The notes under the pieces were generated by a model that had not been told where the DNA came from, ran no database searches, and saw nothing but the letters and a program-made list of their open reading frames with translations. Shown one piece after another: positions 9,233 through 19,724 of a stretch of DNA of 64,000 bases. The stretch's first letter is position 1. Every line of letters starts with the position of its first letter. Source of the stretch: Azospirillaceae bacterium (GTDB lineage Bacteria; Pseudomonadota; Alphaproteobacteria; Azospirillales; Azospirillaceae); NCBI GenBank assembly GCA_031291675.1, contig JARLIO010000059.1, forward strand, positions 62,001-126,000, given 5' to 3'. A program made the translations under genes and the position numbers.

Positions 9233-10098
9233 GCCGGGATCTCCGTGATATCGAGATGGTAAAGGTCGAGCGCCGTGCCGCCGAGAATACGGGCCTGGTC
9301 GGCGGCATCGAGACCGGCGAGCCCCTGGCGCAGCGCCGCCAGAACCCGGGCGTAACCGCCAGCGACCTGGCACACCGGCCAGTCGGAGCCAAAGAGACAG
9401 CGTGCCGGACCGAAGACCCGCAGCACGGTGTCGATGAAGGGCTTCAGGTCGGCGGGCTGCCAGTGCGCCCAGTCGGCCTCGGTCACCATGCCGGACAGCT
9501 TGCACCAGACATGGGCGCGATGATCGGCGAAGGGCGCGATCCGCGCCGCCCAGACCCGATCCTCGCCGCTGCGGATGTCGGGTTTGGCGATGTGATCGAT
9601 GACGAAACGCAGTCCGGGCAGCGCGGCAACGGTCGCCAGGGCCGCCGGCAGCTCCCGCGGCCGGACCAGCAAATCATAGACCAGCCCGTGGCCGGCGACC
9701 GCGGCGAGCCCCCGCCGGACATCGGGACGGTTCAGCCAGTCGGGGTCCGGTTCGTCATGGACCTGATGACGGATGCCGACGAGATGGCGGCCCCCCGGCA
9801 CGGATTTGAGCAGGGTAAGGGTGCGGTCAATATCGGCTGCGGTCAGATCGACCCAGCCGACGACGCCGGCGACGAAATCGACCGTTTCGGCGAGGGCCAG
9901 GAACGCCTGGGTCTCCGCCAGGCTCGACCAGGTCTGCACCAGCACGGTGGCGCGGACCCCGGCTTGGGTCAGTTCCGGACGCAGATCCGCGGGGCCGAAC
10001 ACGCGCCGGATCGGCGTGAACGGACCGCTCAGCCAGGCGTAGTCGCCCTGGTCGGGATCCCAGAAATGCTGGTGCGCATCGATGATCAGCGGGGTCAT
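9229..10098 (-). CDS. Amidohydrolase-type sugar lactonase (L-fuconolactonase-like, COG3618)
   Basis: This 289-residue amidohydrolase-superfamily enzyme probably opens L-fucono- or L-galactono-lactone to the aldonate. Visible family features are the N-terminal IIDAHQHFWDP, the strand-end His in FVIDHIAKP, and the late FGSDWPVCQ motif carrying the conserved Asp. The length fits the COG3618 lactonases. It starts 37 bases after the kinase gene and overlaps the aldo-keto reductase by four bases, so the two consecutive oxidative steps are translationally coupled. A related 2-pyrone-4,6-dicarboxylate lactonase role is less likely in this context. Confidence 0.88.
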   Translation of the reverse strand: MTPLIIDAHQHFWDPDQGDYAWLSGPFTPIRRVFGPADLRPELTQAGVRATVLVQTWSSLAETQAFLALAETVDFVAGVVGWVDLTAADIDRTLTLLKSVPGGRHLVGIRHQVHDEPDPDWLNRPDVRRGLAAVAGHGLVYDLLVRPRELPAALATVAALPGLRFVIDHIAKPDIRSGEDRVWAARIAPFADHRAHVWCKLSGMVTEADWAHWQPADLKPFIDTVLRVFGPARCLFGSDWPVCQVAGGYARVLAALRQGLAGLDAADQARILGGTALDLYHLDITEIPA

Positions 10099-10135
10099 GA
10101 TCGGGGTTCCGGACTATGGTGTCACCGGCGGACCA

Positions 10136-11614
10136 TCACGGCACATCCGGCGTCTGTGCCACCGCGATGGCGAAGCGATGCCAGGCCGCATCGGGCACCG
10201 CAGCGCCCGGTGCGATATCGGTGACGGCGAAGGAATGGCGGACCAGGGCGCGGGCATCATCAAGGGTCGCGATCGCGCCCAGCGCCATCATTTGCAGGCA
10301 GGCATTGCCCAGCGCCGAGGTCTCGACCGGACCGGCACTGACCGGGATCTGGCAGGCATCGGCACAGAGCTGATTGAGCAGGCCATTCTGGCTGCCGCCA
10401 CCGATGATGCGGATCCGCGTCACCGGCCGGCCACGCAGGATCTCCAGCTCCTCCTTCACCCGCCGGTAATCGAGGGCGAGACTGTCGAAGACACAGCGGG
10501 CCAGGGCGCCGGGGTCGCGGGGGATCGGCTCACCGCCCGCCGCCGCCACCGCCTGGATCGTCGCGATCATCGAATCCGGGTTGAGAAACCGGGGATCATC
10601 GGGATTGATCAGGGTTCGCCAGGGCGACGCGGCGCCGGCCGCCGCGACCAGATCGGCGAAGGGCGGTGCGCCCAGCTCGTTGCGGACGCGCTGGAACAAC
10701 CACAGCCCCATCATGTTCTTAAGCACGCGATAGCGGCCGCCGACACCGCCCTCATTGCCGAAATTGAGGCGCCGGGCAGTCGCATCGGCGAAAGCTGTCG
10801 GGCTTTCCACCCCCATCAGCGACCAGGTTCCCGAGCTGAGGAAGGCTTCATCGGGTCCGGCGAGGGGGGCCGCCGCGACCGCGGACGCGGTATCGTGGCC
10901 GCCCGGCGCGACGACCTGGATCGCCGGTCCATCCGGGGTCAGGCGCATCGTCCCGAGCACGGACCCCGGGGCCACCGGCCGGGTCATCAGGTCCGGCGTG
11001 ACTCCGGCCAAGGCCAACAGGTCGGGATCCCAATCACGGGTTTCCAGATTCAGCAACTGTGACGTCGTCGCGATGGTGTATTCGTTGCTGATCACCCCCG
11101 AGAAGCAGAAATGCAGGTAATCGGGCATCATCAACAGATGCCGGGCCCGGCGCAGCCATTCGGGGTGGTGCCGCGCCGTCGCCGCCAACTGGTACAGCGT
11201 GTTGTAGGGCTGAAAATGGATGCCGCTGCGCCGATAGATCTCCGACGGCGGCATCCGGGCGAACACCGCCTCCATCATGCCCGCGGTGCGATGATCCCGA
11301 TAGGTGACCGCGGCACCGACCCGACGGCGCCCGGCATCAAGCAGCACGAAATCGACCCCCCAGGTGTCGCAGCCGACGCTCGTGAACGGGGCAATCCGGT
11401 CGGCCTTTTCGAGACCCAGGCGGACATTGGCCGTGATCGCCTCGATATCCCAGCATTGGTACCCGCTCTCCGGGTCCTCGGCCTGCGGGGTTTCGAAGCG
11501 ATGCGCCTCGGTCAACGACAGGCGGCCGTCGTTGAGTTCGGCCAGGATGACGCGGCCACTGCCGGCGCCCAGGTCGACCGCTGCCGACCGCGCCCGGGGG
11601 ATTGATGATGCCAT
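10136..11614 (-). CDS. FGGY-family sugar kinase, rhamnulokinase (RhaB) type
   Basis: This 492-residue kinase phosphorylates a ketose with ATP. The sequence follows RhaB closely: AVDLGAGSGRV at the N-terminus, the block GCDTWGVDFVLLD, AVTYRDHRT, RSGIHFQPYNTLYQL, LLMPDYLHF and the late IIGGGSQN signature. The neighbours, however, are an L-fucose isomerase, a fuculose-phosphate-type aldolase and a FucU mutarotase, with no rhamnose isomerase. The inferred substrate is therefore L-fuculose, made by the isomerase and passed on to the aldolase. RhaB- and FucK-type kinases are related, so substrate switching is plausible. Confidence 0.9.
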   Translation of the reverse strand: MASSIPRARSAAVDLGAGSGRVILAELNDGRLSLTEAHRFETPQAEDPESGYQCWDIEAITANVRLGLEKADRIAPFTSVGCDTWGVDFVLLDAGRRRVGAAVTYRDHRTAGMMEAVFARMPPSEIYRRSGIHFQPYNTLYQLAATARHHPEWLRRARHLLMMPDYLHFCFSGVISNEYTIATTSQLLNLETRDWDPDLLALAGVTPDLMTRPVAPGSVLGTMRLTPDGPAIQVVAPGGHDTASAVAAAPLAGPDEAFLSSGTWSLMGVESPTAFADATARRLNFGNEGGVGGRYRVLKNMMGLWLFQRVRNELGAPPFADLVAAAGAASPWRTLINPDDPRFLNPDSMIATIQAVAAAGGEPIPRDPGALARCVFDSLALDYRRVKEELEILRGRPVTRIRIIGGGSQNGLLNQLCADACQIPVSAGPVETSALGNACLQMMALGAIATLDDARALVRHSFAVTDIAPGAAVPDAAWHRFAIAVAQTPDVP

Positions 11615-11681
11615 GGGTCCCTGTCCGCTATAAGGGCGACGGTCCGAGGCGCCGGCCGTCGCGTTGCCCGATAGCGCGCGA

Positions 11682-12116
11682 TCACGAAACCGGGATCACG
11701 CCCTTCTTGATAATGATGTTGCCGTATTTCGCGGTCTCGCCGGTCACAACCACGGCAAAGGCCCGGCGCGTGCGGTCATAGAAATCAAAACGCGAAATGA
11801 AGGTCGTCGCCGCGGCATCGGGATCATGGCGTTCGATCGCGGCCCGAAAGCGCAGCGCGACCTGGGGATCGGCGATGTCGCCCTCGGCCGGGGCCATCAT
11901 CACCAGCGGGTCGCTGACATAGCTATCGAGCGCCCATAGCGGCATGATCGCATCCAGCAGATCATGGACGCGCAGGCCATCGGCGCGCAGCACGCGCGTA
12001 TTGCAGCTCTCGGCCGGGAAATGGGCATCGGTCAGGACGAGCTCGTCACCATGGCCCATGCGGCTCAGCAAGGCCAACAAGTCGGGCGACAGCAAGGGCG
12101 AGATTCCACGCAACAT
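11682..12116 (-). CDS. fucU: L-fucose mutarotase, RbsD/FucU family
   Basis: This 144-residue protein of the RbsD/FucU family interconverts sugar anomers and so speeds delivery of the form used by the isomerase. It begins MLRGISPLLSPDLLALLSRM and contains the catalytic-region motif GHGDELVLTDAHFPAES, both typical of FucU rather than RbsD. The C-terminus GNIIIKKGVIPVS carries the usual aromatic/Asn region (AKYGN). An AAGGAAG ribosome site precedes the ATG. It lies between the sugar-binding protein and the kinase in the operon. Confidence 0.9.
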   Translation of the reverse strand: MLRGISPLLSPDLLALLSRMGHGDELVLTDAHFPAESCNTRVLRADGLRVHDLLDAIMPLWALDSYVSDPLVMMAPAEGDIADPQVALRFRAAIERHDPDAAATTFISRFDFYDRTRRAFAVVVTGETAKYGNIIIKKGVIPVS

Positions 12117-12130
12117 GGCAGGTCTTCCTT

Positions 12131-12176
12131 CCGCTGGTTTTTTCGGCCGCTGGTTTTTCGGCCGCTGGTTTTTCGG
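12131..12176. repeat. Three-unit 15-bp tandem repeat
   Basis: Units of 16, 15 and 15 bases (core CCGCTGGTTTTTCGG) follow head to tail between the binding-protein stop and the fucU start. The unit length would also preserve frame. It ends just before the ribosome site of fucU. Confidence 0.85.
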
Positions 12177-12186
12177 CCGGCGACAG

Positions 12187-12223
12187 CCCGCCGGTGCCGC
12201 CGTTTCGGGGCAACACCGGCGGG
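12187..12223. terminator. Stem-loop just downstream of the binding-protein gene
   Basis: Perfect 10-bp arms CCCGCCGGTG (12187-12196) and CACCGGCGGG (12214-12223) enclose a 17-base loop, nine bases beyond the stop of the leftward binding-protein gene. There is no clear T run, so it may protect or attenuate the transcript rather than end it. Confidence 0.5.
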
Positions 12224-12231
12224 ACGCGTTC

Positions 12232-13179
12232 TCAGTACAGAACGTTCTTGGCTTCCGGCTTGTCGAGATTGTCCTTGGTCACGAAGACGACGCCGGTATC
12301 GACGTTCTTGGGAACCTTCTGGTTCGCGATGATTTTCGCAACGGTCTGAATGCCGAGCTGGCCCATCTGGAACGAACCCTGGACGGCAATACCCTGGAGT
12401 GTCCCGTTGCGGACGAAGTCCTGAAGGCCCTGGTTGCCATCAAAGCCAATTGCGGTGATCTGACCGACCTTGCCGCTCTGGACGATGGCGCGGCCCATGC
12501 CCTCGGCGGTCGGCTCGTTGGCGCCAAAGATGCCTTTGAGATCGGGATTGGCGGCCAGGGTGTCGATGGTCTGGTTCAGCGCGGTGGCCATCTGCGACTG
12601 TGAATAGAACGGCCCGATCAGGTCGATCTTCGAATGTTCCTTGATATAGGCCGTGAAGCCGCCGACCCGGCCAATCTCCGAGCCGACGCCCGCAACATAA
12701 GACATGATCGCGACCTTGCCGGTCGTGCCCATGCGTTTGATCAGTTCTTCGGCGCACAGACGGCCGGCCTTGTCATTGTCGGTCGACAGGAACGCCTGAT
12801 AATATTTCTCGCCCGTCGGGGACATCAGAGAATCAATCAACACCAGCGGGATCCCGTTCTCCCAGGCCTTCCTGGCCGACGGGATCAGCGCGTCGGGGTC
12901 GGACGGTGCCAGAACGATCCCGGCAACCTTCCGGTTGACCGCGTTCTCGACCATGTTGACTTCATCGGCGACATTCGATTCCGCGGCCGGCCCCTGGAAT
13001 GTCAGGGTGTAGCCCGCCTCATCCTTGATCGCGGCTTCGGCGCCCTTGCGGACATTCTGCCAGAAATTGGAATTGGCGCTCTTGACGATGACCGCGATCT
13101 CCTTGCTTTGCGCAAAGGCCGACGGTGTGGTTGCGGCCATCAAAGCGGCCGCCAGGGCACCCAGTACGATTTTCTTCAT
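12232..13179 (-). CDS. Periplasmic sugar-binding protein of a ribose-type ABC importer
   Basis: This 315-residue periplasmic-binding-protein type 1 protein captures the sugar for the adjacent permease and ATPase. A clear Sec signal peptide (MKKIVLGALAAALMAATTPSAFA) is followed by mature sequence starting around QSKEIAVIVKS. The family hinge regions are recognisable (NSNFWQNVRKGAE, LAPSDPDALIP, GFDGNQGLQDF). The ATG at 13179 is chosen because it places the signal peptide correctly and has a GGAGG site upstream; the frame is open to 13239. The neighbouring genes point to L-fucose, L-galactose or a related pentose as ligand. The gene is bracketed by stem-loops on both sides. Confidence 0.93.
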   Translation of the reverse strand: MKKIVLGALAAALMAATTPSAFAQSKEIAVIVKSANSNFWQNVRKGAEAAIKDEAGYTLTFQGPAAESNVADEVNMVENAVNRKVAGIVLAPSDPDALIPSARKAWENGIPLVLIDSLMSPTGEKYYQAFLSTDNDKAGRLCAEELIKRMGTTGKVAIMSYVAGVGSEIGRVGGFTAYIKEHSKIDLIGPFYSQSQMATALNQTIDTLAANPDLKGIFGANEPTAEGMGRAIVQSGKVGQITAIGFDGNQGLQDFVRNGTLQGIAVQGSFQMGQLGIQTVAKIIANQKVPKNVDTGVVFVTKDNLDKPEAKNVLY

Positions 13180-13233
13180 TGCACGTTCCTCCATGGTTCC
13201 AGGTCTGCGTGGGAATAACCGCTTGTTGTTTTT

Positions 13234-13297
13234 CGTCATCCCCGCGAAACCGGGGGCCCGATCCGCCGATCGGGTCCCCGTCTTCGCGGGGATGACG
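13234..13297. repeat. Palindromic intergenic stem-loop between permease and binding-protein genes
   Basis: Outer arms CGTCATCCCCGCGAA (13234-13248) and its exact complement (13283-13297) enclose a second imperfect stem (GGGGCCCGATC against GATCGGGTCCCC). The outer sequence resembles a widespread proteobacterial intergenic palindrome. It sits in the leader of the binding-protein gene, inside the operon. Confidence 0.85.
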
Positions 13298-13341
13298 CGT
13301 TGCCTGGGTCTGTGGCCCGGCGGCGAAACGCCGCCGGGGCC

Positions 13342-14361
13342 CTATTTCCGGTTCCGCATCTGATCGATCCACACGGTCACGATGATGACGAGCCCGATGG
13401 TGATCATCTGGATGAAGCTCGACACGCCGTTCATGTTGAGGCCGTTGCGCAAAATGCCGATGATGAAGGCGCCAATCACCGTGCCCGAGATCGTGCCGAC
13501 ACCCCCGACCAGCGACGTGCCGCCGATCACGGCACTGGCGATCGCATCCAGCTCGTAGGCCACGCCCTCGTTCGGTTGCGCCGTGACCAGCCGGGACATC
13601 AGGACGCAGCCGCACAAGCCGGCCAGCAGGCCGGCCAGCACATAGGCGCCGATCTTGGTCCGCGCCACGTTGACGCCCGACAGCCGCGCCGCCTCCTCGT
13701 TCGAGCCGATCGCGTAGAGATGACGGCCGAAGGTGGTCTTGAGCAGGAGGATGGCGATCACGATCGCCAGCACCACCATCACGATCACCGGGTAGGGAAT
13801 GCCGGGGAACACCACCTTGGGAAAGCCGTTGGCGCCCTCTTCGACGACACGCAGCAGCGACCCGTTGCCGAGAACGCCGAAGCTCTCCCCCAATCCGGAC
13901 ACCGGCCGGGCCCCGGTGATCTGCAGCGCGACGCCGCGCGCCACCATCATCATGCCCAATGTCGCGATGAAGGGCGGCAGGCGCATCCGGGTGATGATCA
14001 ATCCGTTGATCAGGCCACAGACGCCCCCGGCGATGACCCCCACAGCCATGGCGATGGGCACCGGAATGCCCTCTTTGGCGACCATGCCGGCGACAACACC
14101 GGCCAGGGCGAGCACCGAGCCGACGCTGAGGTCGATGCCACCGGTAATGATGACGCAGGTCGCGCCAAAGCCCAGGAAGGCGATCGATGTGGTCTGCAGC
14201 GCGATGGTGACGCCGTTGCTCATTGTCAGAAAGGCAGTGCTCGTCAGCGCGAATGCAATCACCAGCAGGACGAGGCCCGCGAGCGCGGCGAATTTCTGAA
14301 TCAGATCCTTGCGGTCCAGGTTCATCTTGCGGTCCTGAACACCGATTTCGGTAATAGCCAT
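13342..14361 (-). CDS. Ribose-type ABC importer permease (RbsC family)
   Basis: This 339-residue inner-membrane permease is predicted to have eight to ten helices. It carries the family motifs GGIDLSVGSVLALAGVVAG and NGLIITRMRLPPFIATLGMM, and the ATPase-contact loop RHLYAIGSNEEAARLSGVNV. It forms the membrane channel for the sugar importer with the ATPase immediately upstream and the binding protein downstream. The 64-base gap to the ATPase and the operon order (ATPase, permease, binding protein) are usual for this class. Substrate specificity comes from the binding protein. Confidence 0.94.
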   Translation of the reverse strand: MAITEIGVQDRKMNLDRKDLIQKFAALAGLVLLVIAFALTSTAFLTMSNGVTIALQTTSIAFLGFGATCVIITGGIDLSVGSVLALAGVVAGMVAKEGIPVPIAMAVGVIAGGVCGLINGLIITRMRLPPFIATLGMMMVARGVALQITGARPVSGLGESFGVLGNGSLLRVVEEGANGFPKVVFPGIPYPVIVMVVLAIVIAILLLKTTFGRHLYAIGSNEEAARLSGVNVARTKIGAYVLAGLLAGLCGCVLMSRLVTAQPNEGVAYELDAIASAVIGGTSLVGGVGTISGTVIGAFIIGILRNGLNMNGVSSFIQMITIGLVIIVTVWIDQMRNRK

Positions 14362-14424
14362 GATGCGCCTCTGGAATATTCGATTGTTCCGGCCGGTCGT
14401 TGCAGCCGGCCCCGGCGGCTGGTA

Positions 14425-15993
14425 TCAGCAGGACATGTGCTTGACGCCCGAAGCGTACTGCATGATTTCCTCCTGGGACGTCTGGCGGGTCTCGAGAATC
14501 CCGGTGACCTCGCCCTCGTGGAACACGACGACGCGATCGGTCATGCCGAGGATTTCGGGAAGTTCGGACGTGATCAGGATGACGCCGACACCGTCCCGCG
14601 CCAGCTTGTCCAACAATTGGTAAATCGCGAATTTGGCCCCGACATCGATGCCCCGGGTCGGCTCATCAAAGAACAGCACCCGGGAGTCGCGGAACAGCCA
14701 TTTGCCGATGACGACCTTTTGCTGATTGCCGCCGGAGAGATTCCGCACGATCTGGGTCAGCGACGGCGTCTTGATGTTCAACAAGCCGACATAGCGCTGT
14801 GCCGCCTTGCGTTCCGCCGCATCATTGATGAAGCCAAAGCGATCGGTGACCGCCGCCATGTTGGCCATCGTGATATTGTCCTTGACCGACATGCGGACCG
14901 CGAGCCCGTTCAGCTTGCGGTCCTCGGACAGATAGGCGATGCCGGCATTGATCGCGTCGATCGGCGAGCGGATATCGAGGGCGCGTCCGGCCAGGGTCAC
15001 GGTGCCCCTGGTCTTGGGATCGGCCCCGAAGATCGCGCGCGCCACCTCGGTCCGCCCCGCCCCCATCAGCCCGGCGAAGCCCAGGATCTCACCCCGCCTC
15101 AGGGTGAAACCGATATTCTCGAAGACTTTGTCGCGGCTCAGGCCGTGAACCGCAAAAATCTCCTCGGCGGTTGGGGTTGAGGTCCGTTCCGGGAATTTGT
15201 CTTCCAGGGCCCGCCCGACCATCGCGGCGACAATGTCATCGACCGTGATCGCCGCGAGATCGCGGGTCGAGACGTAGCGCCCGTCACGCATCACCGTGAC
15301 CCGGTCGACGATCCGCCGCAGCTCGTCCAGGCGATGCGAGATATAGATGATGCCGACGCCCTGGGCCTTCAGCTCCTGGATGATCTCAAACAGCCGGTCG
15401 ATCTCGGATTCCGTCAGCGAGGAGGTCGGCTCGTCCATGATCAGGACCTCCGCATTGAGCGACAGGGCCTTGGCGATCTCGACCATCTGCTGGCGGGCCA
15501 CGGTCAGGGACAGGACCGGATCGGACGCCTTGATATTGACCTTGAGCCGATCGAGATAGACCTGGGCGTCGGCCTCCATCTTTCTGTTGTTGATGAACAG
15601 ACCCTTGCGTGGCTCGCGCGCCAGATAGATGTTCTCGGCGACGGTGAGGTGTGGCACCAGATTGAGTTCCTGGTGGATCATGGTGATCCCGACGGCCTGG
15701 GCTTCCTGGATCGACTGGAAGTGCCGTTTTTCGCCCTTGAACACCACCTCGCCCTCGTCGGTCTGATAGAGACCGGTGATGATCTTCATCAGGGTCGATT
15801 TGCCGGCGCCGTTTTCGCCGCACAGCGCGTGCACTTCGCCGCGCCGCAGCTCCAGATGAACATTGTCGAGGGCCAGAACGCCGGGAAAACGCTTGGTGAT
15901 CCCGGTCGCGGTCAGGATCGGCCTGTCGTCGGCGGCCCTGGTCATCACGGTGGCGCCGGTGTCAGGAACCGGTCGGACCTGGTTTGTCAGCAT
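14425..15993 (-). CDS. Ribose-type sugar ABC importer ATPase (RbsA family, two ATPase domains)
   Basis: This 522-residue cytoplasmic ATPase has two fused nucleotide-binding domains. The first has Walker A GENGAGKST, a weak signature region (LTVARQQMVEIAKAL) and Walker B VLIMDEPTSSL. The second has the degenerate Walker A GLMGAGRTEV, a strong signature LSGGNQQKVVIG and LFFDEPTRGIDVG; this asymmetry is normal for RbsA-type proteins. The ATG at 15993 follows an AAGGGG-like site; the frame is open to 16218 but the extra sequence is not family-like. It energises uptake of the sugar handled by the flanking isomerase and aldolase. Confidence 0.94.
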   Translation of the reverse strand: MLTNQVRPVPDTGATVMTRAADDRPILTATGITKRFPGVLALDNVHLELRRGEVHALCGENGAGKSTLMKIITGLYQTDEGEVVFKGEKRHFQSIQEAQAVGITMIHQELNLVPHLTVAENIYLAREPRKGLFINNRKMEADAQVYLDRLKVNIKASDPVLSLTVARQQMVEIAKALSLNAEVLIMDEPTSSLTESEIDRLFEIIQELKAQGVGIIYISHRLDELRRIVDRVTVMRDGRYVSTRDLAAITVDDIVAAMVGRALEDKFPERTSTPTAEEIFAVHGLSRDKVFENIGFTLRRGEILGFAGLMGAGRTEVARAIFGADPKTRGTVTLAGRALDIRSPIDAINAGIAYLSEDRKLNGLAVRMSVKDNITMANMAAVTDRFGFINDAAERKAAQRYVGLLNIKTPSLTQIVRNLSGGNQQKVVIGKWLFRDSRVLFFDEPTRGIDVGAKFAIYQLLDKLARDGVGVILITSELPEILGMTDRVVVFHEGEVTGILETRQTSQEEIMQYASGVKHMSC

Positions 15994-16108
15994 GATCTGT
16001 CGCCCCTTGCCTGAAGGCGGGAGGGAACGGCCACCGTGCACAACGACGGCGTCCGTGGCGGGAACCGGAGACCGGCAGCGGTGGGGGACCCCACCGCCGC
16101 CGCGAAAC

Positions 16109-17887
<1,779 letters not shown>

Positions 17888-17939
17888 CTTGGGCTTCCTC
17901 TCCATTCCTGAATTCGATCAACCGTCTTGTGCGGCCGTT

Positions 17940-18647
17940 TCAGCGGGGGCAGGCACCACCATAGGCGGGGGGTTCGACCCGTTCGGTGATGCTGGGATCG
18001 ATTTCATCCTTTTGCTTGCCGTAGGTCTTGAAGCGTTGCAGCACCACGTCCATCTCCGGCGCGGTCAACAGCACGCCGCCGCCGAGCATCCGGGTGCCGA
18101 TATAGATCCGGGCCAGGTTTTCCGTTTCGGCCAGCACGCCGAAGGCGCTGTTGAGTGTCTTGCCCAGCGTGATGACGCCGTGATTGCCCAACAGGCAGGC
18201 CATGCGCGGCCCCAGCGCCTCCAGCGCCGCGACCGACAGGGCCTGGGTACCAAACGGCGCGTAGTCCGAGCATTTGATCACCGAACCGCCGCTGACCGCG
18301 ACCATGTAGTGGATCGGCGGGATGTCGAGCCGGCAACAGGCCAGGATCGCACAATGGGTGGCGTGGCTGTGCAGCACGACATCGACATCCGGGCGCGCCT
18401 TGAGAATGTCATAGTGAAAGCGCCATTCCGACGACGGGATGAAATCGCCGTAATATCGGCCTTCCATATCCATCGCGACGATCTGCTCGGGCCGCATTGT
18501 TTCATAGGCAATGCCGGACGGCGTGATCAGAAAGCCGCCCCTGACCCGAACACTGATGTTCCCGGCCGACCCGACATTGAGGTTCGCGTCGTTCATGCGC
18601 AGACAGGTGGCGATAATCTCCGAACGGATCGCGGTATCGCTGCTCAT
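17940..18647 (-). CDS. Class II aldolase, L-fuculose-1-phosphate aldolase type
   Basis: This 235-residue zinc aldolase is expected to split L-fuculose 1-phosphate into dihydroxyacetone phosphate and L-lactaldehyde. The zinc ligands are visible as HSHATHC and the later LLGNHGVITLG; the phosphate-binding and catalytic region NVGSAGNISVRVRGGFLITPSG is also intact, including the Glu in SSEWRFHYDIL. Its start at 18647 follows an AAGGGA site. It sits directly upstream of the isomerase in the same operon. Related enzymes act on rhamnulose 1-phosphate or ribulose 5-phosphate, but the neighbours favour fuculose 1-phosphate. Confidence 0.87.
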   Translation of the reverse strand: MSSDTAIRSEIIATCLRMNDANLNVGSAGNISVRVRGGFLITPSGIAYETMRPEQIVAMDMEGRYYGDFIPSSEWRFHYDILKARPDVDVVLHSHATHCAILACCRLDIPPIHYMVAVSGGSVIKCSDYAPFGTQALSVAALEALGPRMACLLGNHGVITLGKTLNSAFGVLAETENLARIYIGTRMLGGGVLLTAPEMDVVLQRFKTYGKQKDEIDPSITERVEPPAYGGACPR

Positions 18648-18815
18648 CCTGGTGTCCCTTCGCATCTTGTGGCTTTGGCGGTGGCCGCAAAAGGGCCAAC
18701 CCCGGAAAACATTTTGGCGGTGGCGGAGCCAACCCGGGAGCGCCGGGACGCCATGCGGGCAAACGGTCCGGTTTGAAGAACGACGGCGCTGCGGCTCAGA
18801 CGGGCGGGTGCCCGG

Positions 18816-19724
18816 TCAGCGCCACGGCTTGTATCCCAACTGCACATCCAGCCCATCCTTCGCTCCGTATCGGGAGTCGTTGTTGGTCTTGCGGTCAGGG
18901 CTGCTGACCGTGTCCGGCACCGGGGCGAGCGCCGCGGCCGCCCCCTTGGCGCCGGTTTCCGCCACCAGAACGGTGACACCGGCATCGACGAGCATCTTGT
19001 GCGCCTTGTCAGAAATGCCGTCGTCGGTGACGAACACATCGACCTCCGGCAGTGGACAAACCACGAGGCTCCGGCTTTCGAGAAATTTCGAACTGTCGGC
19101 CAGCACCACCAGCCGTTCCGCCTGCTTGAGCAGCGCGCGGACCCCGCGCAGCGGCAGCGCGTCATCCTCCATGATCCCGGCCTGGGTCACCGCGTGGCAG
19201 CCGATGAAAAACGTGCTGGCGGCGATGTGATAGATCGGCCCGTCATCGAAGGGGCTCAGGACAATGCCCTGCTGGGCCAACACCTCGCCCCCGGTCATGA
19301 ACACGCGGTTTTCGGTGTTGAGCGACAGATGACTGGTCACGGGCAGCGAGTCGGTCAGAATCGTCAGCCCCGACGCCGGCAGATATTCGGCAAGCCGCGT
19401 CACCGTCGTGCCCCCGAACAGGATCAGCGTATCGGGCACCGTGATCAGGCTGAGCGCCCGGCGCGCGATCGCGTCCTTGGCGGGCATGTTGCGCAACTGA
19501 TGCTCGCGGAAGAAATAGGACTGCAGCGGTTTGACGATGGTCCGAACCATCGGGGCGATGCCGCCGCGGATCTTGCGAATCTGCCCGGTCTCGCACAGCT
19601 GGTCGACGTCACGACGCAGCGTCGCGCTTGAGGCATCGATGACCGAAAGCAGTTCCTCGTAGGAAACCGCCTCGCGCCCGGCGACGCACTTCAGAATGAG
19701 GTTGCAGCGTTCTTCTTTGAGCAT
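18816..19724 (-). CDS. DeoR-family transcriptional regulator
   Basis: This 302-residue repressor-type regulator has an N-terminal DeoR helix-turn-helix (YEELLSVIDASSATLRRDVDQL, ending in the RKIRGGIA wing) and a sugar-phosphate-sensing domain with IDLGG-like sequence replaced by LILFGGTTVTRLAEYL, and VVLADSSKF near the C-terminus. It is about 45 residues longer than usual because of a polar C-terminal tail. It is the first gene of the leftward fuc-type operon and faces the lgoD-like gene across a 397-base control region, so it likely regulates both directions, with a sugar phosphate from the pathway as the natural effector (inference). Confidence 0.92.
   Translation of the reverse strand: MLKEERCNLILKCVAGREAVSYEELLSVIDASSATLRRDVDQLCETGQIRKIRGGIAPMVRTIVKPLQSYFFREHQLRNMPAKDAIARRALSLITVPDTLILFGGTTVTRLAEYLPASGLTILTDSLPVTSHLSLNTENRVFMTGGEVLAQQGIVLSPFDDGPIYHIAASTFFIGCHAVTQAGIMEDDALPLRGVRALLKQAERLVVLADSSKFLESRSLVVCPLPEVDVFVTDDGISDKAHKMLVDAGVTVLVAETGAKGAAAALAPVPDTVSSPDRKTNNDSRYGAKDGLDVQLGYKPWR

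Noticed and set aside
12131-12176. Tandem units considered as a CRISPR array
   Set aside because: The 15-base units are directly joined with no spacers, and no cas genes are present.
13300-15180. A 626-codon plus-strand open frame opposite the permease and ATPase genes
   Set aside because: The composition is His/Asp/Gly/Arg-rich and motif-free; the minus-strand genes have full family motifs.
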